Below are positions 53,685 through 62,801 of a stretch of DNA of 64,000 nucleotides, piece after piece. The stretch is taken from the NCBI GenBank assembly GCA_050246875.1, contig JBFWVF010000001.1, forward strand, positions 124,001-188,000. The letters are read 5' to 3'. Both the position numbers and the translations under genes were made by a program. Within the stretch, counting starts at the first letter, position 1. Each line of letters opens with the position of its first letter. The notes under the pieces are model-generated. The model did no database searches, was not told where the DNA came from, and was given only the letters and a program-made list of their open reading frames with translations. This stretch comes from SHWB01 sp050246875 (GTDB lineage: Bacteria; Pseudomonadota; Alphaproteobacteria; UBA6615).

Positions 53685-55237
53685 GCGTCACGATCTACAT
53701 TTCCAAGGACGCCGCCGCGCTGTCGGTCGGCGCCGACGCCGTCGCCGACGCGGTGGCCCGCGAGGCCGCCGCGCGCGCCGCCGACATCCGCATCGTGCGC
53801 ACCGGCACGCGCGGCGCGCTGTGGCTCGAACCGCTGGTCGAGGTCGAGACGCCCGCCGGCCGTATCGGCTACGGGCCGGTCGCCGCCGGCGACGTGCCCG
53901 CGCTGTTCGCCGCCGGCCTCCTCGACGGCGGCGCGCACGCGCTACGTCTCGGCAAGGTCGACGACCTCGACTGGTTCCGCCGCCAGGAGCGGCTGATCTT
54001 CGCCCGCACCGGCCTCATCGACCCGCTCGACCTCGACGGATGGAAGGCGCTGGGCGGCCTCGCCGGCCTGACGAGGGCGGCCGCCATGCCGGCCGCCGAC
54101 GTGATCACGGCCATCACGGACTCTGGTTTGCGCGGCCGCGGCGGCGCCGGCTTCCCGGCGGGCATCAAGTGGCGCACCACGGCCGACACGCCGGGCGCGC
54201 AGAAATATGTCTGCTGCAACGCCGACGAGGGCGACAGCGGCACCTTCGCCGACCGCATCCTGATGGAGGGCGACCCGTTCACCCTGCTCGAGGGCATGGC
54301 CATCGCCGGCCTCGCCATCGGCGCGACGCAGGGCTACGTCTACATCCGCTCCGAATACCCGCACGCCATCGCCACCATGCGCGCGGCGATCGCGGTCTGG
54401 GAGCGGGCCGGGCTGCTCGGCGACGACGTGCTCGGCTCGGGCCGCGCCTTCCGCGTCGCCGTGCGGCGCGGTGCCGGCGCCTATATCTGCGGCGAAGAGT
54501 CCTCGATGCTGGAAAGCCTCGAGGGCAAGCGCGGCATGGTGCGCGCCAAGCCGCCGATCCCCGCCATCTCCGGCCTGTTCGCGAAGCCGACGCTGATCAA
54601 CAACGTGCTGACGCTGGCGAGCGTGCCGGCGATCCTCGCACGCGGCGCCGCCGTCTACCGCGACTTCGGCAGCGGCCGCTCGCGCGGCACCCAGGCGTTC
54701 CAGCTCGCCGGCAACATCCGCCGCGGCGGCCTCGTCGAGAAGGCCTTCGGCGTCACGATCCGCGAACTGATCGAGGATTTCGGCGGCGGCACCGCCAGCG
54801 GCCGGCCCTTCCGCGCCGCCCAGCTCGGCGGTCCGCTCGGCGCCTACGTCGACGACGGCATGCTCGACCTCGCGATGTACTACGAGGTGCTGGCGGCCAA
54901 TGCCGCGATGCTCGGCCACGGCGGCATCGTGGTCTTCGACGACAGCGTCGATATGGCGAAGATGGCGCGCTACGCCTTCGAGTTCTGCGAGATCGAAAGC
55001 TGCGGAAAATGCACGCCGTGCCGCATCGGCGCGACGCGCGGCCGCGAGACCGTCGACCGCATCATCGCCGGCCGCGACGTCGCGCGGAACCTGGCGCTGG
55101 TGGAAGACCTTTGCGAAGTGATGGTGGACGGTTCGCTGTGCGCGATGGGCGGGCTAACGCCGATGCCTGTCCGCAGCGCGATCCGGCTGTTTCCCGGCGA
55201 CTTCACGCGCGGCGCCGCGACGCCGCGGGAGGCGTGA
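53681..55237 (+). CDS. fdsB: FdsB, NADH-binding FMN subunit of formate dehydrogenase
   Basis: This 518-residue NuoF-like subunit has an N-terminal thioredoxin-like lead (about 1-110). The FMN/NADH region follows (GLRGRGGAGFPAGIKW, then CNADEGDSG and GAGAYICGEE), and a C-terminal [4Fe-4S] site carries ESCGKCTPCR. It reduces NAD+ with electrons from FdsA. It overlaps fdsG by four bases and is followed two bases later by fdsA. All expected motifs are intact. Confidence 0.96.
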   Translation: MSVTIYISKDAAALSVGADAVADAVAREAAARAADIRIVRTGTRGALWLEPLVEVETPAGRIGYGPVAAGDVPALFAAGLLDGGAHALRLGKVDDLDWFRRQERLIFARTGLIDPLDLDGWKALGGLAGLTRAAAMPAADVITAITDSGLRGRGGAGFPAGIKWRTTADTPGAQKYVCCNADEGDSGTFADRILMEGDPFTLLEGMAIAGLAIGATQGYVYIRSEYPHAIATMRAAIAVWERAGLLGDDVLGSGRAFRVAVRRGAGAYICGEESSMLESLEGKRGMVRAKPPIPAISGLFAKPTLINNVLTLASVPAILARGAAVYRDFGSGRSRGTQAFQLAGNIRRGGLVEKAFGVTIRELIEDFGGGTASGRPFRAAQLGGPLGAYVDDGMLDLAMYYEVLAANAAMLGHGGIVVFDDSVDMAKMARYAFEFCEIESCGKCTPCRIGATRGRETVDRIIAGRDVARNLALVEDLCEVMVDGSLCAMGGLTPMPVRSAIRLFPGDFTRGAATPREA

Positions 55238-55239
55238 CC

Positions 55240-58089
55240 ATGGGCATTCTCAAGGAACCCGACTACGGCACCCCGCGCCGCGCCGCTGAAGCGACGGTGA
55301 CGCTGGAGATCGACGGCCGCGCTGTCACCGTGCCCGAGGGCACGTCCGTGATGCGCGCCGCGCGCAGCATCGCCCAGGACATCCCGAGCCTGTGCGCGAC
55401 GGACTCCGTCGAGGCTTTCGGCTCCTGCCGCCTATGCCTCGTCGAGATCGACGGCGTGCGTGGCACGCCCGCGTCCTGCACCACGCCGGTGCGCGCCGGC
55501 ATGAAGGTGACGACGCAGTCCGACCGCCTCGCGCGCATCCGCCGCGGCGTCATGGAACTCTACATTTCCGACCACCCGCTCGACTGCCTCACCTGCCCGG
55601 CCAACGGCGATTGCGAGCTGCAGGACCGCGCCGGCGAGGTCGGCCTGCGCGAGGTGCGCTACGGCTACGACGGCGACAACCACTTCCAGCCGGACGTGGC
55701 GCCGGCGGTCGATGCGTCGAACCCCTACTTCGCCTTCGACGGCTCCAAGTGCATCGTCTGCTCGCGCTGCGTGCGCGCCTGCGCCGAAACGCAGGGCACC
55801 TTCGCGCTGACTGTCGAGGGCCGCGGCTTCGCCTCGAAGATCGCCACCGGCGGCGCCGACTTCTTCTCCTCCGAGTGCGTCTCCTGCGGCGCCTGCGTGC
55901 AGGCCTGCCCGACCGCGACGCTGTCGGAGAAGTCGGTCATCGAGCATGGCGTGCCGAGCCGCACCGTGCTGACGACCTGCGCCTATTGCGGCGTCGGCTG
56001 CTCCTTCAAGGCCGAACTGCAGGGCGACAAGGTGGTCCGCATGGTCCCGTACAAGGACGGCGGCGCCAACGAGGGCCATTCCTGCGTCAAGGGCCGTTTC
56101 GCCTGGGGTTACGCCACGCACAAGGACCGTGTGACGACACCGATGATCCGCGAGCGCATCACCGATCCGTGGCGCGCCGTCTCCTGGGACGAGGCCATCG
56201 CCTTCACGGCCGGCCGCTTCAAGGCCATCCAGGCGCAGTACGGCAGGGAGTCGATCGGCGGCATCACCTCCTCGCGCTGCACCAACGAGGAGGTCTTCGT
56301 CGTCCAGAAGTTGGTGCGCGCCGCCTTCACCAACAACAATGTCGACACCTGCGCCCGCGTCTGCCACTCGCCGACCGGCTACGGCCTCAAGACCACGCTT
56401 GGCACCTCGGCCGGCACGCAGGACTTCAAGTCGGTGGCCAAGGCCGACGTCATCATGATCATCGGCGCCAATCCCACCGACGGCCATCCGGTGTTCGCCT
56501 CGCGCATGAAGCGGCGCCTGCGCCAGGGCGCCAAGCTGATCGTCATCGATCCGCGCCGCACCGACATCGTGCGCAGTCCGCACATCGAGGCGACGCACCA
56601 TATCCCGCTGCGTCCCGGCACCAACGTCGCCGTGCTCAACGCCCTCGGCCACGTCGTCGTCACCGAGGGGCTGGTCGACGAGGCGTATGTCGCCGAGCGT
56701 TGCGACCTCGCCGAGTTCGCCCGCTGGCGCGACTTCGTGGCCAAGCCGCACAATTCGCCCGAGGCGCTGGCCGAGAAGATCGGCGTCGATGCGGAAACGC
56801 TGCGCGCCGCCGCCCGGCTCTATGCCACCGGCGGCAACGCCGCCATCTACTACGGCCTCGGCGTCACCGAGCACAGCCAGGGCTCGACCATGGTGATGGC
56901 CATGGCCAACCTCGCCATGGCCACCGGCAACATCGGCCGCGAGGGCGTCGGCCTCAACCCGCTGCGCGGCCAGAACAACGTGCAGGGCTCGTGCGACATG
57001 GGCTCCTTCCCGCACGAGTTGTCGGGCTACCGTCACGTCTCCGACACCGCGACGCGCACGCTGTTCGAGGGCGACTGGGGCGTCGGCATCTCGCCGGAGC
57101 CCGGCCTGCGCATTCCCAACATGCTCGCCGCCGCCGTCGACGGCACCTTCAAGGGCCTGTTCGTCCAGGGCGAGGACATTGCCCAGTCCGACCCCGACAC
57201 CCGCCACGTCACGGCCGGCCTCGCGGCCATGGACTGCGTCGTGGTGCAGGACCTGTTCCTCAACGAGACCGCCGCCTACGCGCACGTCTTCCTGCCCGGC
57301 ACCTCGTTCCTCGAGAAGGACGGCACCTTCACCAACGCCGAGCGGCGCATCAACCGCGTCCGCCCGGTGATGAAGGAGGCGACCGGCCTGCCCGAGTGGG
57401 AGGTTTCCTGCCGCCTCGCCCGCGCCATGGGCTACGACATGCATTACGACAGTGCCGCCGAGATCATGGACGAGATCGCCCGTCTCACGCCGACCTTCAA
57501 GGGCGTCAGCTTCGCCCGCCTCGACGCCGAGGGCTCGATGCAGTGGCCGGTCAACGACGCCTCGCCGAACGGCACGCCGATCATGCATGTCGCCGGCTTC
57601 GTGCGCGGCAAGGGCCGTTTCATGATCACCGAGTACGTGCCGACCGAGGAGCGCACCACGCGCTACTACCCGCTGATCCTCACCACCGGCCGCATCCTGT
57701 CGCAGTACAATGTCGGCCAGCAGACGCGGCGCACCGAGAACGTGCGCTGGCATCACGAGGATGTGCTGGAGATCCATCCCTTCGACGCCGAGGAACGCGG
57801 CATCGCCGAGGGCGACAGCGTCTCGGTGGCGAGCCGCAAGGGCGCCACGACGCTGCGCGCCGTCATTACCGAGCGCGTGCCGCAGGGGGTTATCTACACC
57901 ACCTTCCACTTCCCCGGCAGCGGCGTGAACGTGGTGACGACCGAGTATTCCGACTGGGCCACCAACTGCCCCGAATACAAGGTGACGGCGGTGCAGGTGA
58001 CGCGGGCCAACGCGCCGTCCGACTGGCAGCGCGAGCACGACGAGATCGAGCGCACGCACTACGCCGTGCGGGCCGATGCCGCGGAATGA
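55240..58089 (+). CDS. fdsA: FdsA, molybdenum catalytic subunit of formate dehydrogenase
   Basis: This 949-residue subunit has an N-terminal [2Fe-2S] domain (Cys52, 63, 66, 80) and a His-Cys [4Fe-4S] site (His112, Cys116, 119, 125). Two ferredoxin clusters follow near 172-225, then the Mo-bis-MGD domain starting with CAYCGVGCSF. The active-site residue is Cys375 in ARVCHSPT, where selenocysteine occurs in some homologues, so selenium is not needed. It oxidises formate to CO2. Its last 14 bases overlap fdhD. Confidence 0.97.
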   Translation: MGILKEPDYGTPRRAAEATVTLEIDGRAVTVPEGTSVMRAARSIAQDIPSLCATDSVEAFGSCRLCLVEIDGVRGTPASCTTPVRAGMKVTTQSDRLARIRRGVMELYISDHPLDCLTCPANGDCELQDRAGEVGLREVRYGYDGDNHFQPDVAPAVDASNPYFAFDGSKCIVCSRCVRACAETQGTFALTVEGRGFASKIATGGADFFSSECVSCGACVQACPTATLSEKSVIEHGVPSRTVLTTCAYCGVGCSFKAELQGDKVVRMVPYKDGGANEGHSCVKGRFAWGYATHKDRVTTPMIRERITDPWRAVSWDEAIAFTAGRFKAIQAQYGRESIGGITSSRCTNEEVFVVQKLVRAAFTNNNVDTCARVCHSPTGYGLKTTLGTSAGTQDFKSVAKADVIMIIGANPTDGHPVFASRMKRRLRQGAKLIVIDPRRTDIVRSPHIEATHHIPLRPGTNVAVLNALGHVVVTEGLVDEAYVAERCDLAEFARWRDFVAKPHNSPEALAEKIGVDAETLRAAARLYATGGNAAIYYGLGVTEHSQGSTMVMAMANLAMATGNIGREGVGLNPLRGQNNVQGSCDMGSFPHELSGYRHVSDTATRTLFEGDWGVGISPEPGLRIPNMLAAAVDGTFKGLFVQGEDIAQSDPDTRHVTAGLAAMDCVVVQDLFLNETAAYAHVFLPGTSFLEKDGTFTNAERRINRVRPVMKEATGLPEWEVSCRLARAMGYDMHYDSAAEIMDEIARLTPTFKGVSFARLDAEGSMQWPVNDASPNGTPIMHVAGFVRGKGRFMITEYVPTEERTTRYYPLILTTGRILSQYNVGQQTRRTENVRWHHEDVLEIHPFDAEERGIAEGDSVSVASRKGATTLRAVITERVPQGVIYTTFHFPGSGVNVVTTEYSDWATNCPEYKVTAVQVTRANAPSDWQREHDEIERTHYAVRADAAE

Positions 58090-58897
58090 GCCCATCCCCG
58101 GCGACGCGCCGACTCTGACGGCGGACGGCCACGCCGTCGCGCCGTCGGGCGAGCGCGACGTGCGCTGGACGCTCGCCGAGGAGACGCCGGCCGCCCTGCT
58201 CTACAACGGCGAGTCCTTCGCCGTGATGATGGTCAGCCCCGCCGACCTCGAGGACTTCGCCGTCGGCTTCTCGCTGACCGAGGGCATCGTGCGGCGGGCC
58301 TGCGAGATCGCCTCCGTGCGCGTCGCGCCGGCGCATGACGGCTTCATCGTCAACATCGCCGTCGACCCTGCCGATCTCGAACGCGCCGCCGCGCGCAAGC
58401 GCAGCATCCCCGGCCGCTCCGGCTGCGGCATCTGCGGCGCCCAGACCATCGGCGCCGCCGTGCCGCCGCCGCCGCGCGTGGCGGGCGCGCACCCGACGGC
58501 GGCCGCCGTGGCGCGCGCCATCGAGGCGTTCCCGGCACGCCAGCCGGTCAACGCCGCCAGCCACTCGACCCACGCCGCCGCCTTCTGCCGCCGCGACGGC
58601 ACGATCGAGCGCGTGCGCGAGGACATCGGCCGCCACAACGCCCTCGACAAGCTGGTCGGCGCGCTGGCCCGCGATGGCCGGGACGCACGCGACGGCTTCG
58701 TCCTGCTGTCGAGCCGGCTGTCGGTGGAGCTTGTCTACAAGGCCGCCGTGGCCGGCGCGCCCTTCGTCGCCAGCCTGTCGGCGCCGACCGGCCTCGCGCT
58801 GCGCACCGCGCGCCGCGCCGGCATGGGCGTGGCGGCGCGCGGCGAGGGCGGCATCGTCATGTTCGACACGTCGGGTCGCGAGGGAGCGGCGGCATGA
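58076..58897 (+). CDS. fdhD: FdhD/FdsC sulfurtransferase for formate dehydrogenase
   Basis: This 273-residue protein transfers sulfur to the molybdenum cofactor of FdsA. The Cys117-x-x-Cys120 motif (GCGICG) is present, along with EDIGRHNALDK near 182-192 and SSRLSVELV. The gene corresponds in position to fdsC of the Cupriavidus and Rhodobacter fdsGBACD operons. It overlaps fdsA by 14 bases and fdsD by four. Confidence 0.95.
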   Translation: MPRNEPIPGDAPTLTADGHAVAPSGERDVRWTLAEETPAALLYNGESFAVMMVSPADLEDFAVGFSLTEGIVRRACEIASVRVAPAHDGFIVNIAVDPADLERAAARKRSIPGRSGCGICGAQTIGAAVPPPPRVAGAHPTAAAVARAIEAFPARQPVNAASHSTHAAAFCRRDGTIERVREDIGRHNALDKLVGALARDGRDARDGFVLLSSRLSVELVYKAAVAGAPFVASLSAPTGLALRTARRAGMGVAARGEGGIVMFDTSGREGAAA

Positions 58898-59115
58898 AGA
58901 CCGGGCAGATGGTCCACATGGCCAACCAGATCGCCGCCTTCTTCCAGGCCTACCCGCACGACGAGGCGGTCGAAGGTGTGCGCAAGCACATCCTCGACTT
59001 CTGGGAGCCGCGCATGCGCCGCCAGCTCCTCGACCACCTCGCCGCCGGCGGCGACGGCCTCGCGCCGCTGGTGCGCGAGGCGGCGGGCGGGCTGATGGAG
59101 AAGCCGAAAAATTAG
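58894..59115 (+). CDS. fdsD: FdsD, delta subunit of formate dehydrogenase
   Basis: This 73-residue protein matches FdsD, a small helical protein found only with cytoplasmic NAD-dependent formate dehydrogenases and needed for assembly or stability. The family pattern MANQIAAFFQAYP is near the start, followed by VRKHILDFWEPRMR. It overlaps fdhD as ATGA. It ends six bases before the end of the restriction-like gene on the opposite strand. Confidence 0.93.
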   Translation: MKTGQMVHMANQIAAFFQAYPHDEAVEGVRKHILDFWEPRMRRQLLDHLAAGGDGLAPLVREAAGGLMEKPKN

Positions 59116-59120
59116 CGGCT

Positions 59121-59924
59121 CTATCGCCGCCGCCGGTAGGTTCGCAGTTCCTCGGGCGAAATCTGATCGGCGGGAACGAGCCGGTAGTGGCGCTCGTCGA
59201 CGACCCGAACCTCATCGTCATCGATCGTCAGTTCGAACAATGCAATCAGATCGTCGGCCATGAATTGGGTGGAGATAGCGCGGCACACGAGGCTCGGAAA
59301 TTTCTCCGAGCAGCAATCGATGTCTTGTTGCGTCTGCAGGACGGACAGTTGGTCCGTTCCACCCTTCGCTTGTACCGGTATGACGTATTGGCATCCCTGC
59401 CGGTCGATTCCGACATAAATCTCGTCGATCTCGATCTGACCGGTACCGCGTACGGTCGTACGTAAATGATTTTGCAAAGAGTAGGACGCAATACCCAGGA
59501 AAATATCGATCAATCGGTTGTAACGGACCTTTGCGAGTAGCGCCTGTTCGTCGGACAGCGCATGCGCCGTTACGATCTCGGGCGTCGCGTTCGGCACTTT
59601 GATCGCAACGAGATTCGGATTTGGGCGAATACGATTCAGGGTGACGAGGGCGAACTCGTAGGCCGCTCGTCCAGTGCCCTTGATAACCCATTCTTTTCCG
59701 GCTGGCTGTGTCGCAAGTATCGTTTCTGGCATTGGCGTCCGGTAACGAAGCGAATAGACGACATCGCCAAGGTTCTTCGGAAGACGGATTTCCAGGGTCG
59801 AGGCGGCCTCCTCGATATCGACCCGACGAAACGGCAGTCGATCGGAAGTACGACGATACCGATCAAAAAAAAATTTCTCGATCAGTCGCTTGTAGATGTT
59901 AGGGCGCTCGTCGCGCTTAGGCAT
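59121..59924 (-). CDS. Putative type II restriction endonuclease, specificity unknown
   Basis: This 267-residue protein of unrecognised family is encoded directly after an m5C methyltransferase and shares eight bases with it. A possible nuclease core reads IEIDEIYVGID (164-174), followed by VIPVQAK (181-187), compatible with the D-x(10-30)-(E/Q)xK pattern of PD-(D/E)xK nucleases. The role is inferred mainly from linkage: endonuclease, methylase and Vsr together form a normal type II set. The DNA is AT-richer than the flanks (24 of 60 bases G or C at 59461-59520). I used the ATG at 59924. No relation to a named enzyme is claimed. Confidence 0.7.
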   Translation of the reverse strand: MPKRDERPNIYKRLIEKFFFDRYRRTSDRLPFRRVDIEEAASTLEIRLPKNLGDVVYSLRYRTPMPETILATQPAGKEWVIKGTGRAAYEFALVTLNRIRPNPNLVAIKVPNATPEIVTAHALSDEQALLAKVRYNRLIDIFLGIASYSLQNHLRTTVRGTGQIEIDEIYVGIDRQGCQYVIPVQAKGGTDQLSVLQTQQDIDCCSEKFPSLVCRAISTQFMADDLIALFELTIDDDEVRVVDERHYRLVPADQISPEELRTYRRRR

Positions 59925-61260
59925 GGACGCCACTCGTCGAACCGTTGCGAACGGCTTCGATGTCCGCCTGCTTGCGCTTGCGTGCGCCGCTCTTCCGATC
60001 CCGTCGGCCAATGGGGGCGGGAATGCCGAAATAGGCGCACGCTTCCGACATACCTAGACGCAACAACTCCGGATCGCCCAATTCGAGAGTCGTACTCGGC
60101 CTGGTCGGACGAACGCCGAGAGCGGATAAAACTTCTTGTGCGACGGCTCTGGCGAGCGGCGGCGGGACAGCGTTACCGACTTGCCGAGCGCCATGCCATT
60201 TCGTTGCATGAAAGCGAAACCAATCCGGAAACCCATGCAAACGGGCCATCTCGCGAACGGTCACACACCGTGGCGCTCGATAGTGGATCGGACGTGGACT
60301 CGTAAAGGCGCCACGAGCCGAATCGGTCCCCGCTCGCAAAGTGTTCGATACTCCGTGTGCGGACAGGCGGAAAAAGCGGGAGATCGGCTCGACCTCGCCG
60401 GGCGCGGTCTCGGCAAACCGGCGTCGCGATATCTCGGAGTGACCCGTTCTCATACTGGAGGTGAGAATAGCTGGATCCCATAGCCTAGGGTATCCGTACC
60501 CCCACGATTCATTGTCGAGACAACGCATAGTTCGCGCGTAAGGACTGGCTTCGCCCCAATCGGCGACCCGCACGAAGTCGCCGTCGATCAACTCGGGCCA
60601 GCGCTCGGGATCGGGCAAGTCGGACAGCGCATCGAGGCACGTCGGGCCGTCCGAAAGAAATGCATCGGACGTCCGCGAGCGACGATTCGTCGAACGTGTC
60701 GTCGGGTCCGGATACTTCGGCAACGCGCAACCGAACCGCGCGCCGACAAGAAAAAGGCGCTCCCGATCCTGCGGCACGCCATAGGACGAGGCGTTCAAGA
60801 CGCGCCAGGGGGAAAGCACGCGGTATCCGATTTCCCGGAATGCCCAGATTACTTCATCGAGGAACGCCCGGTGCCGCCCAACCGTCAAACCCTTGACATT
60901 CTCGAACACGAAGTACGTTGGCTCTAGCTCCGCAACGATGCGGACAAACTCGCGGACGAGAGAGTTTCGCGGATCGTCGAGGGCACGATGTCCAATCAGC
61001 GAGAACCCTTGGCAGGGTGCTCCTCCGAACACGACATCGACGCGGCGGTCGCCTATTCCGGCCGTGCGACGGATTTCGGTACCGGTCAATCCTACGACCG
61101 AACGGGGAATAACTGCGCAGCGGGGAAAGTTGAACTTGTGGATCGCAGCATGGATGGGGTCGTACTCGGCAGCGGCCACGACATCGAAGCCGGCCTGCTC
61201 GAAACCGAGACTGAGGCCACCCGCCCCGGAAAACAGGTCTATTCCGATCGGTCGGCGCAT
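59917..61260 (-). CDS. DNA (cytosine-5-)-methyltransferase
   Basis: This 447-residue C5-cytosine methylase has motif I DLFSGAGGLSLGF (8-20), motif IV with catalytic Cys83 (GGAPCQGFS), motif VI Glu120 (FENVKG), motif VIII QDRERLFLVG and motif X QVGNAVPPPLA. A target-recognition region of ordinary size lies between VIII and IX. After motif X there is a basic C-terminal tail of about 70 residues rich in Arg and Lys. It should protect DNA from the neighbouring nuclease. The recognition sequence cannot be predicted. Confidence 0.94.
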   Translation of the reverse strand: MRRPIGIDLFSGAGGLSLGFEQAGFDVVAAAEYDPIHAAIHKFNFPRCAVIPRSVVGLTGTEIRRTAGIGDRRVDVVFGGAPCQGFSLIGHRALDDPRNSLVREFVRIVAELEPTYFVFENVKGLTVGRHRAFLDEVIWAFREIGYRVLSPWRVLNASSYGVPQDRERLFLVGARFGCALPKYPDPTTRSTNRRSRTSDAFLSDGPTCLDALSDLPDPERWPELIDGDFVRVADWGEASPYARTMRCLDNESWGYGYPRLWDPAILTSSMRTGHSEISRRRFAETAPGEVEPISRFFRLSAHGVSNTLRAGTDSARGAFTSPRPIHYRAPRCVTVREMARLHGFPDWFRFHATKWHGARQVGNAVPPPLARAVAQEVLSALGVRPTRPSTTLELGDPELLRLGMSEACAYFGIPAPIGRRDRKSGARKRKQADIEAVRNGSTSGVHA

Positions 61261-61330
61261 CGTTGGTCCTCTCGACCGTGATCGTTCTTATTTTGTTCCG
61301 AAACTCGTCCCCGGTGCAAGGATCGAAGCC

Positions 61331-61738
61331 TCAGCACTCGAGGAAAGCGACCACGCGCGATAGGGCTTCCTCTGGAGCCCGCAATTCGCACTGCCAAACG
61401 ACGAATACATCCCACCCTGCCGACTGCAACTCTCTTGTCTTCCGTACGTCGCGTGCCCGATTCGCGGCGATCTTCGGTATCCAGTATTCCCTGCGACTCT
61501 TCGGCAATAGGCCCCAACGGCATCCGTGGCCATGCCAAAAGCAACCGTTGACGAACACGACCTTCCTTCGCCTAGGAAACGCGATGTCGGGGGAACCGGG
61601 CAAAGTTCGTACGTGCAGACGAAATCGATAGCCGGCTCGATGCAACAATTTGCGGAGAACCAACTCGGGGCCGGTATTGCGCGTACCGACGCTGGCCATT
61701 ATCGCGCTGCGAACCGGGGAGGAAACACGATCGACCAT
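61331..61738 (-). CDS. vsr: Vsr very-short-patch-repair endonuclease
   Basis: This 135-residue Vsr protein nicks DNA at T:G mismatches created when 5-methylcytosine is deaminated. The family core is visible: NTGPELVLRKLLH with Glu25, SPDIAF with catalytic Asp51, and the zinc-site region VFVNGCFWHGHGC (61-73) with conserved Trp68, His69, His71 and Cys66/73. The ATG at 61738 gives normal length. It lies 70 bases upstream of the methylase on the same strand and completes the restriction-modification unit. Confidence 0.95.
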   Translation of the reverse strand: MVDRVSSPVRSAIMASVGTRNTGPELVLRKLLHRAGYRFRLHVRTLPGSPDIAFPRRRKVVFVNGCFWHGHGCRWGLLPKSRREYWIPKIAANRARDVRKTRELQSAGWDVFVVWQCELRAPEEALSRVVAFLEC

Positions 61739-61931
61739 CGATCGATTGTAACGTGGTATCGTGACCGTCGTTAGGCCGTTACGAGCTGGCACAAAGCCCC
61801 GACCCGCCGGCGCAAGGCGGCGGGCGATTTGCGCGTGTTGCGCCTCGTCCGGGACGACGGCCAACGCATACAAATCCCCATCGAATCCATCCGCTATACT
61901 CGCGCCTTCGATCCACGGGAGCGCGCGCGGG

Positions 61932-62792
61932 ATGGCCATCGTCTACGACAAGCTGATGGCGCTGGAGATTCCGGATGTCGTGCACACCTACACGGTGCGC
62001 GACACCATCCTCTATGCGCTGGGCCTGGGCTTCGGCGCCGACCCGCTCGACCCGCACGAGCTGCGCTTCGTCTATGAGGACGGGCTCGTCGCCTGCCCGA
62101 CCCTGGCGACCGTGCTCGCCCGGCCCGTCTTCTGGATGCGCGAACTCGATACCGGCCTCGACTACGCCGGCATCGTCCATGGCGAGCAGGCGGTGACGAT
62201 CCATCGGCCGTTGCCCGTCGCCGGCACGGTGCGCGGCCGCACCGTCATTCGCGAGATCATCGACAAGGGGCCGGGCAAGGGCGCCTTCATCGTCAACTCC
62301 CGCGAGGTGACGGACGAGGCGACGGGCGCAAGGCTGGCGACCCTCGACCAGGTCTACGTCGCGCGCAACGACGGCGGCTTCGGCGGCCCTAACCCGCCCG
62401 CGCCCCGTCCGGCGCCGCCGCCGGAGCGCGCGCCCGATGCCGTGGTCGAGATCGCGACGCTGCCGCAGGCGGCGCTGATCTATCGCCTCTCCGGCGACAT
62501 GAACCCGCTGCACGCCGACCCGCGCGCCGCCGCCGCGGCCGGCTTTCCGCGGCCGATCCTGCACGGTCTCGGCACCTTCGGGGTGGCGGCACGGGCGGTC
62601 ATCCGCGCCCTGTGCCCCGAGCGGCCCGACCGCCTCGTCGCCGTCTCGGCCCGCTTCTCGGCGCCGGTCTTTCCCGGCGAGACGATGGCCACCGACATCT
62701 GGCGCGACGGCGAGACGGTGCGGTTCCAGTCACGCGTCGCCGCCCGCGACACCGTCGTGCTGCGTAACGGCGCCGCGCGGCTGCACGGCTGA
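61932..62792 (+). CDS. MaoC/hotdog-family (R)-specific enoyl-CoA hydratase-like protein
   Basis: This 286-residue double-hotdog protein has the hydratase motif in its second half: Asp189, Asn191 and His194 in GDMNPLHADP, followed by AGFPRPILHGL. This is the layout of the multifunctional-enzyme type 2 hydratase domain, which adds water to trans-2-enoyl-CoA with (R) stereochemistry. The first half is the non-catalytic hotdog. A TATACT box-like sequence lies at 61895-61900, but no -35 is clear. The gene begins the GC-rich DNA after the restriction island. Confidence 0.9.
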   Translation: MAIVYDKLMALEIPDVVHTYTVRDTILYALGLGFGADPLDPHELRFVYEDGLVACPTLATVLARPVFWMRELDTGLDYAGIVHGEQAVTIHRPLPVAGTVRGRTVIREIIDKGPGKGAFIVNSREVTDEATGARLATLDQVYVARNDGGFGGPNPPAPRPAPPPERAPDAVVEIATLPQAALIYRLSGDMNPLHADPRAAAAAGFPRPILHGLGTFGVAARAVIRALCPERPDRLVAVSARFSAPVFPGETMATDIWRDGETVRFQSRVAARDTVVLRNGAARLHG

Positions 62793-62801
62793 CGACCGCC
62801 G

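Noticed and set aside
53821..55239. Possible N-terminal extension of fdsA into fdsB
   Set aside because: The open frame continues but fdsB is intact in the other frame and FdsA family sequence starts at the ATG at 55240.
55432..58095. 887-residue minus-strand frame opposite fdsA
   Set aside because: fdsA is fully supported by cluster-binding cysteines and Cys375; the antisense frame has no motif.
61803..61824. Hairpin CCCGCCG/CGGCGGG after vsr
   Set aside because: Short arms in GC-rich DNA with no T-run and no clear orientation relative to a gene end; likely chance.
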